DNA of 64,000 bases from Alteromonas macleodii (GTDB lineage Bacteria > Pseudomonadota > Gammaproteobacteria > Enterobacterales > Alteromonadaceae). The notes under the pieces are model-generated. The model was not told the DNA's origin and searched no databases. It saw only the letters and a program-made list of their open reading frames with translations. Positions 27,517 to 38,564 of the stretch are shown here, piece by piece. Both the position numbers and the translations under genes were made by a program. Position 1 is the first letter of the stretch; each line of letters starts with the position of its first letter. The DNA lies in NCBI RefSeq assembly GCF_903772925.1, contig NZ_LR812090.1:3556599-3620598 (forward strand). Direction: 5' to 3'.

Positions 27517-30500
27517 ATGAGTTTATATAATCCCAATGATTCCCGGGACAACTGTGGGTTTGGCTTAATTGCTCACACTCATGGGGAAGCCAGTCACGAA
27601 TTGGTAACGACTGCTATTCACGGTTTAGACCGTATGCAGCATCGTGGCGGTATCGCCGCCGACGGGAAAACCGGTGACGGTTGTGGTTTACTACTACAGA
27701 AACCGGATGCGTTCTTCCATGCAATCGCCGAAGAAAATGGCTGGAAACTCAGCAAAAAGTACGGCGTGGGCATGATTTTCTTAAGTCAGGACCCAGTACT
27801 TGCGCAAGCCGCGCGCGAAGTACTTAATGAAGAACTAGAAAAAGAAACACTTTCAGTAGTGGGTTGGCGCGAAGTGCCTGTCGACCGCTCAGTACTGGGT
27901 GAACTAGCGCTTACAGGTGTTCCACAAATCGAACAGGTATTTGTGAACGCACCAGCAGGCTGGAGAAAACGCGACCTTGAGCGTCGTTTGTATATGATCC
28001 GCCGCCGCGCTGAAAAACGCCTTGAGAAAGATCCCGATTTTTACGTAGCTTGTTTGTCAGGCTTAGTAACGATCTATAAAGGCTTGGTAATGCCAAAAGA
28101 CTTACCTGCCTTCTACCACGATCTTGCCGATGAGCGTATGCAAAGCGCAATTTGCGTTTTCCACCAACGCTTCTCAACAAACACATTACCGCGCTGGCCT
28201 CTTGCTCAGCCTTTCCGCTTCCTTGCGCACAATGGTGAAATTAACACCATTAAAGGAAACCGCGACTGGGCCATGGCACGTGCTGCTAAATTCGCAACGC
28301 CACTTATTCCAGACCTTAAAGATGCAGCTCCTTTCGTTAATACTGAAGGTTCAGACTCATCATCGCTGGATAACATGCTAGAGCTATTCCTAGCCGGCGG
28401 TATGGATTTATTCCGTGCTATGCGCTTGCTTGTTCCACCAGCCTATCAAAACAACAAAACCATGGACGATGATCTTCGTGCATTTTACGAGTTTAACTCA
28501 ATGCACATGGAACCATGGGACGGCCCAGCGGGTATCGTTTTAACTAACGGTCGCCACGTAGCCTGTAACCTTGATAGAAACGGTCTACGTCCTGCACGTT
28601 ACGTTATCACTAAGAACGGTTTCATTACCCTAGCCTCAGAAGTAGGTATCTGGGATTACGAGCAAGCCGATGTAATTGAAAAAGGCCGTGTAGGCCCAGG
28701 TGAAATGCTTGCTGTAGACACATACACAGGCAAAATCTGGCGCTCTACTGAAATTGATGAAGACTTAAAAGCACGTCACCCTTATAAAGAGTGGCTAGAC
28801 AAGCATATTCGTCGACTTACACCAATTGAAAAGCTTGATGCGTCATTAATTGGTAAACGTGTGTTTGACGACGATGCTATGGCGGTGTATCACAAGCTAC
28901 ACGCCTACAGCTATGAAGAAATTCAACAAGTTGTAAAAGTACTTGCGAAAGACGGTCAAGAAGCCGTTGGCTCTATGGGTGATGACACGCCAATGGCGGT
29001 TATGTCATCTCGTCAGCGTACGGTTTACGACTATTTCCGTCAGCAATTTGCACAGGTAACTAACCCGCCAATCGACCCGCTACGTGAAAACCACGTTATG
29101 TCGTTGGCAACCTGTATTGGCCGCGAGCAAAACGTATTTAGCGAAACCTCAGGTTACGCCGACCGCGTATTGTTCGACTCGCCAGTACTAATGTATACCG
29201 ACCTTAAACAATTGCGCGAATTTAACCCAGACAACTACTATTCAGAAGTCGTCGAGCTTCAATATGCACCGCAAGAAGGTTTAAAGAAAGCCATTGAGCG
29301 CGTGTGTAACGAAGTAGAGATGCTGGTTAAAAACAAGCGTGCTGCGTTCGTTATTCTGTCTGACAGAAACATTAAGCAAAATCGTTTGGTTATCCCTGCA
29401 GCTATGGCAGTTGGTGCGGTACAGCGTCGCCTAGTTGAAAAGTCATTGCGCTGCGATGCTAACGTTGTTGTTGAGACAGCAAGTGCCCGCGATCCACACC
29501 ATTTTGCGGTGTTGATTGGCTTAGGTGCCACTGCGGTTTACCCATTCCTTGCATATGAAACTATTGAGCAGCTTTGTGAAAAAGGCGAGCTAGATATTTC
29601 TCCTATGCAGGCCACGTTGAACTACCGTAAGGGTATCAACAAGGGCTTGTATAAGATCATGTCGAAAATGGGTATTAGTACCGTTGCTAGTTACCGTAGC
29701 TCTAAACTGTTTGAAGCAGTGGGTATTAACAACGAAGTGATGAAGCTATGCTTCAAAGGTGTAACCTCACGCATTCAAGGAGCGGGTTTCGATGATTTCC
29801 ATCAAGACCTTATCAACCTAAACCGTATTGCATGGCTTAAGCGTAAGTCTGTCGATCACGGCGGCTTGCTTAAATACGTTCACGGCGGCGAATATCACGC
29901 CTATAACCCAGACGTAGTCAGTACGCTTCAAAAGGCTGTGGTGTCGGGTAACTACGACGACTACCAGCAATATGCCAAGCTTGTTAACGAGCGTGCGCCT
30001 GCGCACATTCGCGACTTGCTAGCTATTAACCCTAATTGCGACTCTATTGATATTAGCGAAGTTGAAGCACCGGAAAACTTATTTCCACGCTTCGATACAG
30101 CAGCGATGTCAATTGGTGCACTAAGCCCTGAAGCGCACGAAGCACTGGCGATAGCCATGAACCGCTTGGGCGGACAATCTAACTCAGGGGAAGGTGGCGA
30201 ACACCCTTCTCGCTTTGGAACTGAAAAGAACTCCAAAATTAAACAGGTGGCTTCAGGTCGCTTTGGCGTAACGCCTCACTATTTGGTTAACGCTAACGTT
30301 ATTCAAATTAAAGTGGCGCAGGGTGCAAAACCGGGTGAAGGTGGTCAGCTTCCAGGCGATAAGGTAAATAAGTACATCGCACAGCTACGTTTCTCTGTGC
30401 CGGGTGTAACCCTTATTTCACCGCCTCCGCACCATGATATTTACTCAATTGAAGATTTAGCACAGCTAATTTTCGATTTGAAACAGGTTAATCCAACGGC

Positions 30501-31983
30501 ACTTATATCCGTTAAGCTAGTATCTGAGCCGGGTGTTGGCACCATTGCAACGGGTGTAGCGAAAGCCTATGCCGACCTTATCACCGTTTCAGGTTACGAC
30601 GGCGGTACAGGTGCAAGTCCGCTAACATCAGTTAAGTATGCGGGTAGCCCATTTGAGCTTGGTTTATCTGAAACTCAGCAAGCGCTTATTGAAAACGGCT
30701 TACGTCACAAAGTACGCGTTCAAACCGACGGTGGTTTGAAAACGGGCTTAGACGTAGTGAAAGCCGGTATTCTAGGCGCTGAGAGCTTTGGTTTTGGTAC
30801 AGGTCCAATGGTGGCTTTAGGCTGTAAATATCTACGTATTTGCCACTTGAACAACTGTGCGACCGGTGTTGCAACGCAGGATCAAAAACTGCGTGACGAC
30901 CACTTCATTGGCTTACCTGATATGGTAATGAACTACTTCAAGTTTATTGCTCAAGAAGTGCGTGAAATCATGGCGTCTATGGGTATTGCTAAGTTCGACG
31001 ACCTTGTTGGTCGTACAGAGCTACTTAAAGTTCTAGATGGCATTACCGCTAAGCAAAACCGTTTAGATTTGTCTCCGTTGCTAGCGCAGCCTAAAGCAGG
31101 CGACCATACGCGCTTATTCTGCTCACAAACGACTAACGCGCCTGTCGATAAAGGTGAATTGAACGCGCAGATGCTTAAAGACGGCCAGCAAGCGGTTGTT
31201 GACGGCAAATCTATTACCCTTAAATACCCAATCCGCAATACGGATCGCTCTGTCGGCGCATTGCTATCAGGTGAAATCGCTAAACACCACGGTAACCACG
31301 ACTTTGAAGATACACCTATTAAGGTTGAACTTACCGGTACAGCGGGCCAGAGCTTTGGCGTATGGAACGCTGGTGGCCTACATATGCACCTTGAAGGCGA
31401 TGCCAACGATTACGTAGGTAAAGGGATGACTGGCGGTAAGCTTGTTATCCACCCGCCGCGCGATATCTCGTATGACGCCCACGATAGCGCCATTATGGGT
31501 AACACCTGCCTTTACGGCGCAACAGGCGGTAAATTGCTTGCTGCTGGCCGCGCTGGTGAACGTTTTGGCGTACGTAACTCAGGTGCTATCGCAGTAGTGG
31601 AAGGCATTGGCGATAACGGCTGTGAATATATGACTGGCGGTATTATTGCCGTACTTGGTCCGGTTGGCGTGAACTTCGGCGCAGGTATGACAGGTGGTTT
31701 TGCTTATCTTATGGATGATGGCGACGACCTTGATAACCGTGTAAACGCCGAGCTTGTTGATGTTATGCCTATTGAAGACAAAGCGATTCTTGCTGAGCAC
31801 TTACGTGGCTTAATTAATCAGCATTACGAAGAAACAGGAAGCGAGCACTCGTTGTCACTGCTTACTGATTTCGCCGCAACGCTGAAACGCTTTAAGCTTA
31901 TTAAGCCAAAAACCAGTGATGTGAAAAACTTGCTTGGTCACATCAGTCGTTCAAGTGCTGAATTACGCATTCAGGCTCAGTAG
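27517..31983 (+). CDS. gltB: Glutamate synthase (NADPH-type) large subunit
   Basis: A 1488-aa alpha subunit of GOGAT: glutamine plus 2-oxoglutarate plus reductant gives two glutamates. The N-terminal glutamine amidotransferase domain begins at Cys13 (SRDNCGFGLIAH), so a 12-residue propeptide should be removed to expose the catalytic Cys. The central domain and the FMN-binding synthase barrel follow (about 800-1190; GGQSNSGEGGEHPSRF), with the [3Fe-4S] cysteines in CKYLRICHLNNC near 1110. The C-terminal right-handed beta-helix is rich in glycine (about 1220-1440). The length is normal. GAAGGAG gives a strong ribosome site. gltD follows after 13 bp with a shared terminator. Confidence 0.97.
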   Translation: MSLYNPNDSRDNCGFGLIAHTHGEASHELVTTAIHGLDRMQHRGGIAADGKTGDGCGLLLQKPDAFFHAIAEENGWKLSKKYGVGMIFLSQDPVLAQAAREVLNEELEKETLSVVGWREVPVDRSVLGELALTGVPQIEQVFVNAPAGWRKRDLERRLYMIRRRAEKRLEKDPDFYVACLSGLVTIYKGLVMPKDLPAFYHDLADERMQSAICVFHQRFSTNTLPRWPLAQPFRFLAHNGEINTIKGNRDWAMARAAKFATPLIPDLKDAAPFVNTEGSDSSSLDNMLELFLAGGMDLFRAMRLLVPPAYQNNKTMDDDLRAFYEFNSMHMEPWDGPAGIVLTNGRHVACNLDRNGLRPARYVITKNGFITLASEVGIWDYEQADVIEKGRVGPGEMLAVDTYTGKIWRSTEIDEDLKARHPYKEWLDKHIRRLTPIEKLDASLIGKRVFDDDAMAVYHKLHAYSYEEIQQVVKVLAKDGQEAVGSMGDDTPMAVMSSRQRTVYDYFRQQFAQVTNPPIDPLRENHVMSLATCIGREQNVFSETSGYADRVLFDSPVLMYTDLKQLREFNPDNYYSEVVELQYAPQEGLKKAIERVCNEVEMLVKNKRAAFVILSDRNIKQNRLVIPAAMAVGAVQRRLVEKSLRCDANVVVETASARDPHHFAVLIGLGATAVYPFLAYETIEQLCEKGELDISPMQATLNYRKGINKGLYKIMSKMGISTVASYRSSKLFEAVGINNEVMKLCFKGVTSRIQGAGFDDFHQDLINLNRIAWLKRKSVDHGGLLKYVHGGEYHAYNPDVVSTLQKAVVSGNYDDYQQYAKLVNERAPAHIRDLLAINPNCDSIDISEVEAPENLFPRFDTAAMSIGALSPEAHEALAIAMNRLGGQSNSGEGGEHPSRFGTEKNSKIKQVASGRFGVTPHYLVNANVIQIKVAQGAKPGEGGQLPGDKVNKYIAQLRFSVPGVTLISPPPHHDIYSIEDLAQLIFDLKQVNPTALISVKLVSEPGVGTIATGVAKAYADLITVSGYDGGTGASPLTSVKYAGSPFELGLSETQQALIENGLRHKVRVQTDGGLKTGLDVVKAGILGAESFGFGTGPMVALGCKYLRICHLNNCATGVATQDQKLRDDHFIGLPDMVMNYFKFIAQEVREIMASMGIAKFDDLVGRTELLKVLDGITAKQNRLDLSPLLAQPKAGDHTRLFCSQTTNAPVDKGELNAQMLKDGQQAVVDGKSITLKYPIRNTDRSVGALLSGEIAKHHGNHDFEDTPIKVELTGTAGQSFGVWNAGGLHMHLEGDANDYVGKGMTGGKLVIHPPRDISYDAHDSAIMGNTCLYGATGGKLLAAGRAGERFGVRNSGAIAVVEGIGDNGCEYMTGGIIAVLGPVGVNFGAGMTGGFAYLMDDGDDLDNRVNAELVDVMPIEDKAILAEHLRGLINQHYEETGSEHSLSLLTDFAATLKRFKLIKPKTSDVKNLLGHISRSSAELRIQAQ

Positions 31984-31993
31984 GAGGATTTAG

Positions 31994-33412
<1,419 letters not shown>

Positions 33413-33436
33413 CCTTCGCGAATATTCTCTGTTATT

Positions 33437-33470
33437 AAAAGCTCGATAGCCTCGCTATCGAGCTTTTTTG
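33437..33470 (+). terminator. Intrinsic terminator of gltBD
   Basis: Perfect 14-bp stem (33437-33450 with 33454-33467), 3-nt loop, then a T tract. Confidence 0.93.
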
Positions 33471-33608
33471 TTTTACACGCCCCAGAAGATACGAAAAGCT
33501 CTTCTTACATACCTTAATAGACCAAGGTTTAGTTGAAGCAAAAGAATAACGCCTCTAGTATCGTAAAAATAAATAAAGAATATCGCCCACTGGATGAAGA
33601 ACCTACCT

Positions 33609-34058
33609 ATGAAGCACGTAAACACTTGGACATTTTCACTTTGTTTAGCATTAGCCTCAGCCGCTGGAAGTGCCTGTTTTGCAGACACCCTTTCCGTAGA
33701 TTCTTCGTTGAAAGCCCAAATTAATGAGAAAAAAAATAACCAGGATGCGACGCCGTCTTTAAGCCAACCTACTATTGTGTCGTGCCCAGCCGAGTTTCAG
33801 CAGGTGAAAATCTCTAATGATGCAAGACAGTGCCAAGCCTTTGAAAAAGACACGTCAGCTGTGATGGTTTACCACTCACCACGCACGCCTAACGAAATAC
33901 TCGGCGTTTATGAAACAGCCCATCCATCGTTAAAGTCTCATTCCCCTGTTAGGGGCCGTACTCTGCTTTCATCAGAAGATAAAACAATAAGAGTCATAAT
34001 AAGCCCTGATAACGCGGGCTCTCAAGTCGATATTCTGGTCACCTCAAAAACCCACTAG
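33609..34058 (+). CDS. Small exported protein of unknown function
   Basis: A 149-aa protein not recognised as any named family. The ATG at 33609 is preferred over one at 33594 because GAAGA lies 8 nt before it and the translation then starts with a clean signal peptide (MKHVNTWTFSLCLALASAAG, cleavage probably after ACFA near 24). The mature part has two Cys (near 57 and 73) that could pair in the periplasm. No membrane segment or repeat follows. It stands alone between the gltD terminator and a DUF2726 gene. The predicted location is periplasmic; function unknown. Confidence 0.65.
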   Translation: MKHVNTWTFSLCLALASAAGSACFADTLSVDSSLKAQINEKKNNQDATPSLSQPTIVSCPAEFQQVKISNDARQCQAFEKDTSAVMVYHSPRTPNEILGVYETAHPSLKSHSPVRGRTLLSSEDKTIRVIISPDNAGSQVDILVTSKTH

Positions 34059-34143
34059 AAACTAGGTTAAGTTTGCTAGCGAAATAGTTCATGTTGGCAC
34101 CCGCTTTGCAATTTCATCAATAACTACTTCATGACAGCAGTAA

Positions 34144-34161
34144 GCGTCATTTTTATGACGC
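34144..34161. other. Isolated hairpin
   Basis: Perfect 7-bp stem GCGTCAT/ATGACGC with a TTTT loop in the gap between two genes. No T tract follows on either strand, so it is not an intrinsic terminator. It may be an operator or an mRNA element. Apart from this the 34059-34267 gap shows nothing. Confidence 0.4.
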
Positions 34162-34267
34162 CTATGCCGTAAACAGAGTTCATGCCGCTAAGCTATATAC
34201 ACTGGGCTAGGCTGACCTTCAGTTACTCGTGTCATGACTTTTTCTATTGATATTTGCGAGGGTTACG

Positions 34268-34855
34268 ATGGAATTGGCAATTATTTTAATGATGTTACTT
34301 ATAGTCGTTGCACTAGGTGCCATAAAGTTGTCAGACGGTGGAGTGGCATTTCCATTTAGGCGAAAAGCACAACTGTTCACTCCGGTAGAGCATACTTTTT
34401 TAAACCTTATTGAACAGGCCGTGGGTCGAGAGTTTAGAATAGTGTGCCGCGTACGCCTTAATGACCTGGTATCAGTACGTCAATCAGCCAACAAGAAGAC
34501 AGCAAGCCAAGCACTTAGCAGAGCATCTAGCAGACAACTCGACTTTGTACTGGTCGATAAACAAGATATGAGCCCTGTTATGGCTATCGATTTGGTTCAC
34601 AGCCAAGGGAAAGAAGGCTATAAAACGCAAAAAGATTGGTTTGTAACGGGCGCTTTAGATGCTGCAGGCCTTCCGCACGCAAGGATTAAAGTTAAATCTG
34701 GCTACACGGTTGACGATATTCGCGAGTGCTTAGAAAACAAACTTATTCCTTATCGTCGTTTACAAAATAAAATGGCACAGCTACCTACGCACAACCCAGA
34801 ACCACCCAAGCGCCCTACCCGTCCAGTACGTTCAAGCAGACCAGCTGCTGCCTGA
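34268..34855 (+). CDS. DUF2726-family membrane-anchored protein
   Basis: A 195-aa protein: one N-terminal membrane anchor (about 2-22), then a DUF2726 domain (about 35-160) typified by FTPVEHTFLNLIEQAVGREFRI, RQLDFVLVDKQDMSPVMAIDL and a final segment with LPHARIKV. The fold resembles restriction-endonuclease-like domains and these proteins often carry topoisomerase-type zinc fingers; none is visible here. The C-terminal 30 residues are rich in Pro and Arg. The ATG at 34268 follows a GAGGG ribosome site at good spacing, ahead of the membrane segment. Function unknown. Confidence 0.75.
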   Translation: MELAIILMMLLIVVALGAIKLSDGGVAFPFRRKAQLFTPVEHTFLNLIEQAVGREFRIVCRVRLNDLVSVRQSANKKTASQALSRASSRQLDFVLVDKQDMSPVMAIDLVHSQGKEGYKTQKDWFVTGALDAAGLPHARIKVKSGYTVDDIRECLENKLIPYRRLQNKMAQLPTHNPEPPKRPTRPVRSSRPAAA

Positions 34856-34879
34856 TAGGGTTAATTTAAGCTTCCCCTA

Positions 34880-34936
34880 GCCTTTGTTACTTTGCTGTTT
34901 TCTTACTCTCAAATAGCGGTAACAAAGGCATTTTTC
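34880..34936 (+). terminator. Terminator-like hairpin with long loop
   Basis: Perfect 11-bp stem GCCTTTGTTAC (34880-34890) / GTAACAAAGGC (34919-34929), 28-nt loop, followed by ATTTTTC. It probably ends the DUF2726 transcript before mtnN. Confidence 0.6.
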
Positions 34937-35022
34937 TGTCAGTTTCTCTATTTTCCTTATACAATTAGTGCATTCAACAGCGTATTCACGCGTTAAATTC
35001 CCTCAACACCGTCGGTAGAGTT

Positions 35023-35724
35023 ATGAACAAAATTGGTATTTTAGGCGCAATGGATGAAGAAGTTGCGCTACTTAAAGCATCGCTTTGGAATGTAAAAGAG
35101 ACAAAGTGGAAACACCTTACATTTTATGAAGGCACACTTAACGACATGGAAGTGGTGTTAGTTAAGTGCGGCATTGGTAAAGTGGCAGCTGCTATCGCTA
35201 CCACTGTATTGATTGAACAGTACGCTCCTGATGCTGTCGTGAATACAGGCTCTGCTGGTGGTTTCGACAAAAACCTGAATATTGGTGACTTAGTTATTGC
35301 AAGTCACGTTATTCACCACGACGCCGATTTAACTCATTTTGGTTACAAGCTTGGTCAATGTGCAGGTATGCCTGAAGATTTTCGCTGTGATACCGCATTA
35401 ATGGAAACAGCGCGTAGTGCAGCTGCAGAGATTTCCTCATTGCAATCGACAACGGGCTTGATTTGCACCGGTGATGCTTTTATCGGGAGCGATGAAGCGG
35501 TAGCGGAATTACGTGAAAACTTCCCCGATATGAAAGCGGTGGAAATGGAAGGCGCAGCTATCGGTCAAACCTGCCATATGCTTGATACACCGTTTCTTGT
35601 GATTCGCTCGTTATCAGATATTGCTGGAAAAACATCGTCAGTAAGCTTCAAAGAATATTTAGACACTGCTGCTAAGCATTCTGCACAGCTAGTTATGGCC
35701 ATGATCAAGGCCCTCGCAAAATAA
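35023..35724 (+). CDS. mtnN: 5'-methylthioadenosine/S-adenosylhomocysteine nucleosidase
   Basis: A 233-aa cytosolic enzyme that removes adenine from methylthioadenosine, S-adenosylhomocysteine and 5'-deoxyadenosine. The length equals that of E. coli MtnN (Pfs). The catalytic acid/base region is present: Glu12 in GAMDEEVALL, the VEMEGAAI purine-binding segment near 173-180 and Asp199 in IRSLSDIAG. It is followed after one base by a CbiB-like gene and then btuF; linkage of mtnN to btuF is also seen in enteric bacteria. Confidence 0.96.
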   Translation: MNKIGILGAMDEEVALLKASLWNVKETKWKHLTFYEGTLNDMEVVLVKCGIGKVAAAIATTVLIEQYAPDAVVNTGSAGGFDKNLNIGDLVIASHVIHHDADLTHFGYKLGQCAGMPEDFRCDTALMETARSAAAEISSLQSTTGLICTGDAFIGSDEAVAELRENFPDMKAVEMEGAAIGQTCHMLDTPFLVIRSLSDIAGKTSSVSFKEYLDTAAKHSAQLVMAMIKALAK

Positions 35725-35725
35725 T

Positions 35726-36673
35726 ATGACAGAGGTAATTAGCGACCCGCAATATCAGTCGCTATTGGTACTTTGGCTGGCTATTGCCGTAGATGCCTTG
35801 TGGCGTTGGCCCCAAAGTACTCACCCCCTAACACTTATGCGCTACCTCGTTTTGCAAATGGGACGTAAGGTAGTGCCATCACGAGACTTCGGTCCATCTC
35901 AGCACTACATTTCGGGCTCCTTAGCCGCACTAGTCTTACTTGCGCCCTTAGTAGTTTGTATCACCATTTTAGTATATATGGCCCAGTACCCCGTTTTCTT
36001 TGAAGCCATTATTCTTGTCGTGCTGCTCGATTTTGGCTACCAGCGTCAGCAGTATAAAAAAGTGCTGGCAAGTGTTGGCAGAAACAAAAAGTCTCTCGCA
36101 CGAGAAATGGTCCAGACCATTACCGCACGTCAATGTAACTCTCTGACAGATATTGGTATTGCTAAAGCAGCGATTGAGTCGCTTTGGCTTAAATTTCTTT
36201 ACCTGTATTGCGGCGTTATTTTTTACTTTGTGGTTGCAGGGCCAATAGGTGCGCTGATCTATCGGTTACTTTTGCTTACATCGTGGCAATGGCACTACCG
36301 CACGCCTGGTATGGCACTCTTTGCGAAACCTGTTCGTAAACTGGTTTATTTACTTTCCCTTCCACCCGCTGCTATTGGTGGCCTTATAACTTTGTTAATT
36401 AGCCATCCCGTAAAAGGCATTAGCGCTATAAAACGCTCACCAGTAAAAGATAAAACGTCACTGCTTCTGGCACTTATGGGTGGTGTGTTAGATGTAAAAT
36501 TGGGTGGACCAGCAATTTATGCCAATAAGAAAATTCGATATGCCCGCGTAGGAGGCGTAAATGAGGTTAAGTATTCCCACATGTTAAAAGTTAAAAGCAC
36601 GGTTACATTAGCTATGATAGCAACTAGTGCACTTGCATCATTAACCCTGTTAGCTATGGCCGTTGCGCTATGA
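35726..36673 (+). CDS. CbiB/CobD-like cobalamin biosynthesis membrane protein
   Basis: A 315-aa protein of the CbiB family, which attaches the aminopropanol arm to adenosylcobyric acid. Four or five membrane segments can be seen (about 10-25, 60-105, 165-195, 215-245, 295-313). It is a divergent member: the N-terminal core found in true CbiB is only loosely recognisable. No other cobalamin synthesis gene is near, so a salvage or remodelling role, or a function tied to BtuF, is more likely than de novo synthesis. It starts one base after the mtnN stop and overlaps btuF by four bases (ATGA), so the three are translationally coupled. Confidence 0.75.
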   Translation: MTEVISDPQYQSLLVLWLAIAVDALWRWPQSTHPLTLMRYLVLQMGRKVVPSRDFGPSQHYISGSLAALVLLAPLVVCITILVYMAQYPVFFEAIILVVLLDFGYQRQQYKKVLASVGRNKKSLAREMVQTITARQCNSLTDIGIAKAAIESLWLKFLYLYCGVIFYFVVAGPIGALIYRLLLLTSWQWHYRTPGMALFAKPVRKLVYLLSLPPAAIGGLITLLISHPVKGISAIKRSPVKDKTSLLLALMGGVLDVKLGGPAIYANKKIRYARVGGVNEVKYSHMLKVKSTVTLAMIATSALASLTLLAMAVAL

Positions 36674-37578
36674 AAACATTACGCGTACTAAGCGCTTTTT
36701 CCTTTTTACTGCTGTGCTCAACGCCTATTTTCACGCATGCTAACACAGCAGAAGAGCCTACCCCTGAGCTAAAAAAAGTAACCAACGAAGATCAACTTTC
36801 TTCTACCGATTTAACAGCACATTCAAAGGCGAATACTACTGACTTAAAAATAATTAGCCTTGCTCCACACCTTACAGAATGGGCATTTAGTTTAGGTTTA
36901 GGTTCAAACCTTGTAGGTGTAAGCGACTACAGTGACTATCCAGAAGCTGCCAAGAATATTCAACGCATAGCCGATTTTCAAGGTGCTGATATTGCGGCAA
37001 TAGTGGCGTTAGAACCAGATTTAATACTTGCTTGGGATGGAGGTAACAAACCTCAGGATATACATAAACTTTCTTCAATGGGGCTTAATGTATTTACCAG
37101 CAAGGTCGGAAATATCACAGATATTGCTGATGAAATAAAAAGGCTTGGCGCACTTACTAATACGCAAAAAAAAGCCACCCAACTCACCAATGACTTTCTT
37201 AGCGAGTTAAAAACCCTAAGACTAAAATACGATAACGAGCCACGCAAACCGGTGTTCTACTATTCATGGACGGCGCCACTTATGACTATTGGCCCCCATG
37301 CCTGGGGAAATAAACTATTAAATGTTTGCGGGGCGCAAACGCTATTTCACGATAGCCCGATAGATTACCCTCAAGTAGCGGTTAAAGACGTGCTAGTTCG
37401 CCAACCTCATGCACTCATTGCCGCCTCCAAGAGTTCACACGAAGAGCTAGAAGTATTCTGGCGCGCTCATCGCGGGTTTCTTGATGCACCGCTTATTGTG
37501 GTCGACCCGGATGTCACTAGCCGCTTTTCACTACGATTAATAAATGAACTAAAATCATTATGTGAAGGTATTAAATAA
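36670..37578 (+). CDS. btuF: Periplasmic cobalamin-binding protein (BtuF-like)
   Basis: A 302-aa substrate-binding protein of the BtuF/FhuD (cluster A-II) type: signal peptide (MKTLRVLSAFSFLLLCSTPI, cleaved near 25), then two lobes joined by a long helix. IISLAPHLTEWAFSLGLGSNLVGVSDY near 61-87 and the AIVALEPDLILAWDGGNKPQ segment near 110-130 are typical, as is PVFYYSWTAPLMTIGP near 194. It should deliver vitamin B12 or a precursor to a BtuCD importer, whose genes are not here. Its ATG overlaps the upstream stop. An iron-siderophore ligand is possible but the mtnN-cbiB context favours cobalamin. Confidence 0.87.
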   Translation: MKTLRVLSAFSFLLLCSTPIFTHANTAEEPTPELKKVTNEDQLSSTDLTAHSKANTTDLKIISLAPHLTEWAFSLGLGSNLVGVSDYSDYPEAAKNIQRIADFQGADIAAIVALEPDLILAWDGGNKPQDIHKLSSMGLNVFTSKVGNITDIADEIKRLGALTNTQKKATQLTNDFLSELKTLRLKYDNEPRKPVFYYSWTAPLMTIGPHAWGNKLLNVCGAQTLFHDSPIDYPQVAVKDVLVRQPHALIAASKSSHEELEVFWRAHRGFLDAPLIVVDPDVTSRFSLRLINELKSLCEGIK

Positions 37579-37637
37579 AACGCATAAGCGTTATACTTAA
37601 GTCTAAAATATCAGTAAGAAGGTAAGAGCATCTTTTC

Positions 37638-38042
37638 ATGCGGATTGTTGTTGCGGGTTTTCTAGTTGTTGTTAGTGTTGCATTATTTGTTTCGCTTCAG
37701 TGCACAGCGAAAGCGACGGCGCAAGCTTCTGTTGCCGCTTCTCCTTATCTTATTGAACGGGTCGCTAACAACGACTGGTTGCTTATTGATGTTCGCTCAC
37801 CTAAAGAGTTTGCCGATGGTCATATTCCTGGCGCGGTAAATATGCCCCACGAGAACATCAATGAATATCTTAGTGAGTTGGAAGACCATAAAAACAAACC
37901 TATCATTATTTACTGCCGTTCTGGCAGAAGAGCTAAACTCGCCATGAAAGTGTTAGAAGAACTCGACTTCTCTGAAGTCATGCATTTAGAAGGCGACATG
38001 TTAGGCTGGAGCGCAGCAGGCATGACAGTAGACAGAATGTAG
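37638..38042 (+). CDS. Exported single-domain rhodanese
   Basis: A 134-aa protein with an N-terminal signal or anchor (about 1-30) followed by one rhodanese domain (about 37-130). The catalytic Cys is in IYCRSGRRAKLA near residue 95; LLIDVRSPKEFADGHIPGAVNMP is the classic N-terminal block. PspE-like periplasmic rhodaneses have this layout and transfer sulfane sulfur to thiols or cyanide in vitro. The physiological substrate is unknown. It follows btuF by 60 bp on the same strand and may belong to that transcript. Confidence 0.88.
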   Translation: MRIVVAGFLVVVSVALFVSLQCTAKATAQASVAASPYLIERVANNDWLLIDVRSPKEFADGHIPGAVNMPHENINEYLSELEDHKNKPIIIYCRSGRRAKLAMKVLEELDFSEVMHLEGDMLGWSAAGMTVDRM

Positions 38043-38162
38043 CCTAGCAGCTTGCCCTTAGAAACTCCGCAATGTTCTATAAACCAAGCGCTTAGCTGAT
38101 AACTGTGTGTAACTCATCCCCTGTGATACACTTCTTTTATTCGACGATTGCATGAAACACCT

Positions 38163-38564
38163 ATGAAAATAGATATTGCTACTCCAGCTATGTTATTTCC
38201 GGCAATTTCTTTATTGCTTCTAGCCTATACCAATCGCTTTTTAACCCTCGCGACCATCATCCGAAACTTTTCAAAAGAAGAGAAAGATGACAACACTCAA
38301 GCGCAAATAAAAAACCTTCGGTTGCGCATTCAACTGATTAAGCGTATGCAGATAGCCGGGGTGGGCAGCTTTTTTCTTTGTGTGGTCTCAATGCTGGCCA
38401 TTTATCTCACCTATCAACAAGTGGGAAACTGGGTTTTCGCGGCAAGTTTAGTGTCACTACTGTATTCATTGTGGATGTCGGTAAGAGAGATTTTGATTTC
38501 TGTAGAAGCCTTAGATGTTCACCTTGATGGGATGAAAAATGCCCCTCATAAAGAAAAAACATGA
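38163..38564 (+). CDS. DUF2721-family membrane protein
   Basis: A 133-aa inner-membrane protein with three predicted segments (about 6-26, 65-87, 92-112) and a charged stretch after the first one containing FSKEEKDDNTQAQIKNL. This is the layout of DUF2721, whose function is unknown. The ATG at 38163 is chosen over a TTG at 38148, which would add five residues; neither has a strong ribosome site. Its stop overlaps the start of the GNAT gene (ATGA), so the two are coupled. Confidence 0.75.
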   Translation: MKIDIATPAMLFPAISLLLLAYTNRFLTLATIIRNFSKEEKDDNTQAQIKNLRLRIQLIKRMQIAGVGSFFLCVVSMLAIYLTYQQVGNWVFAASLVSLLYSLWMSVREILISVEALDVHLDGMKNAPHKEKT

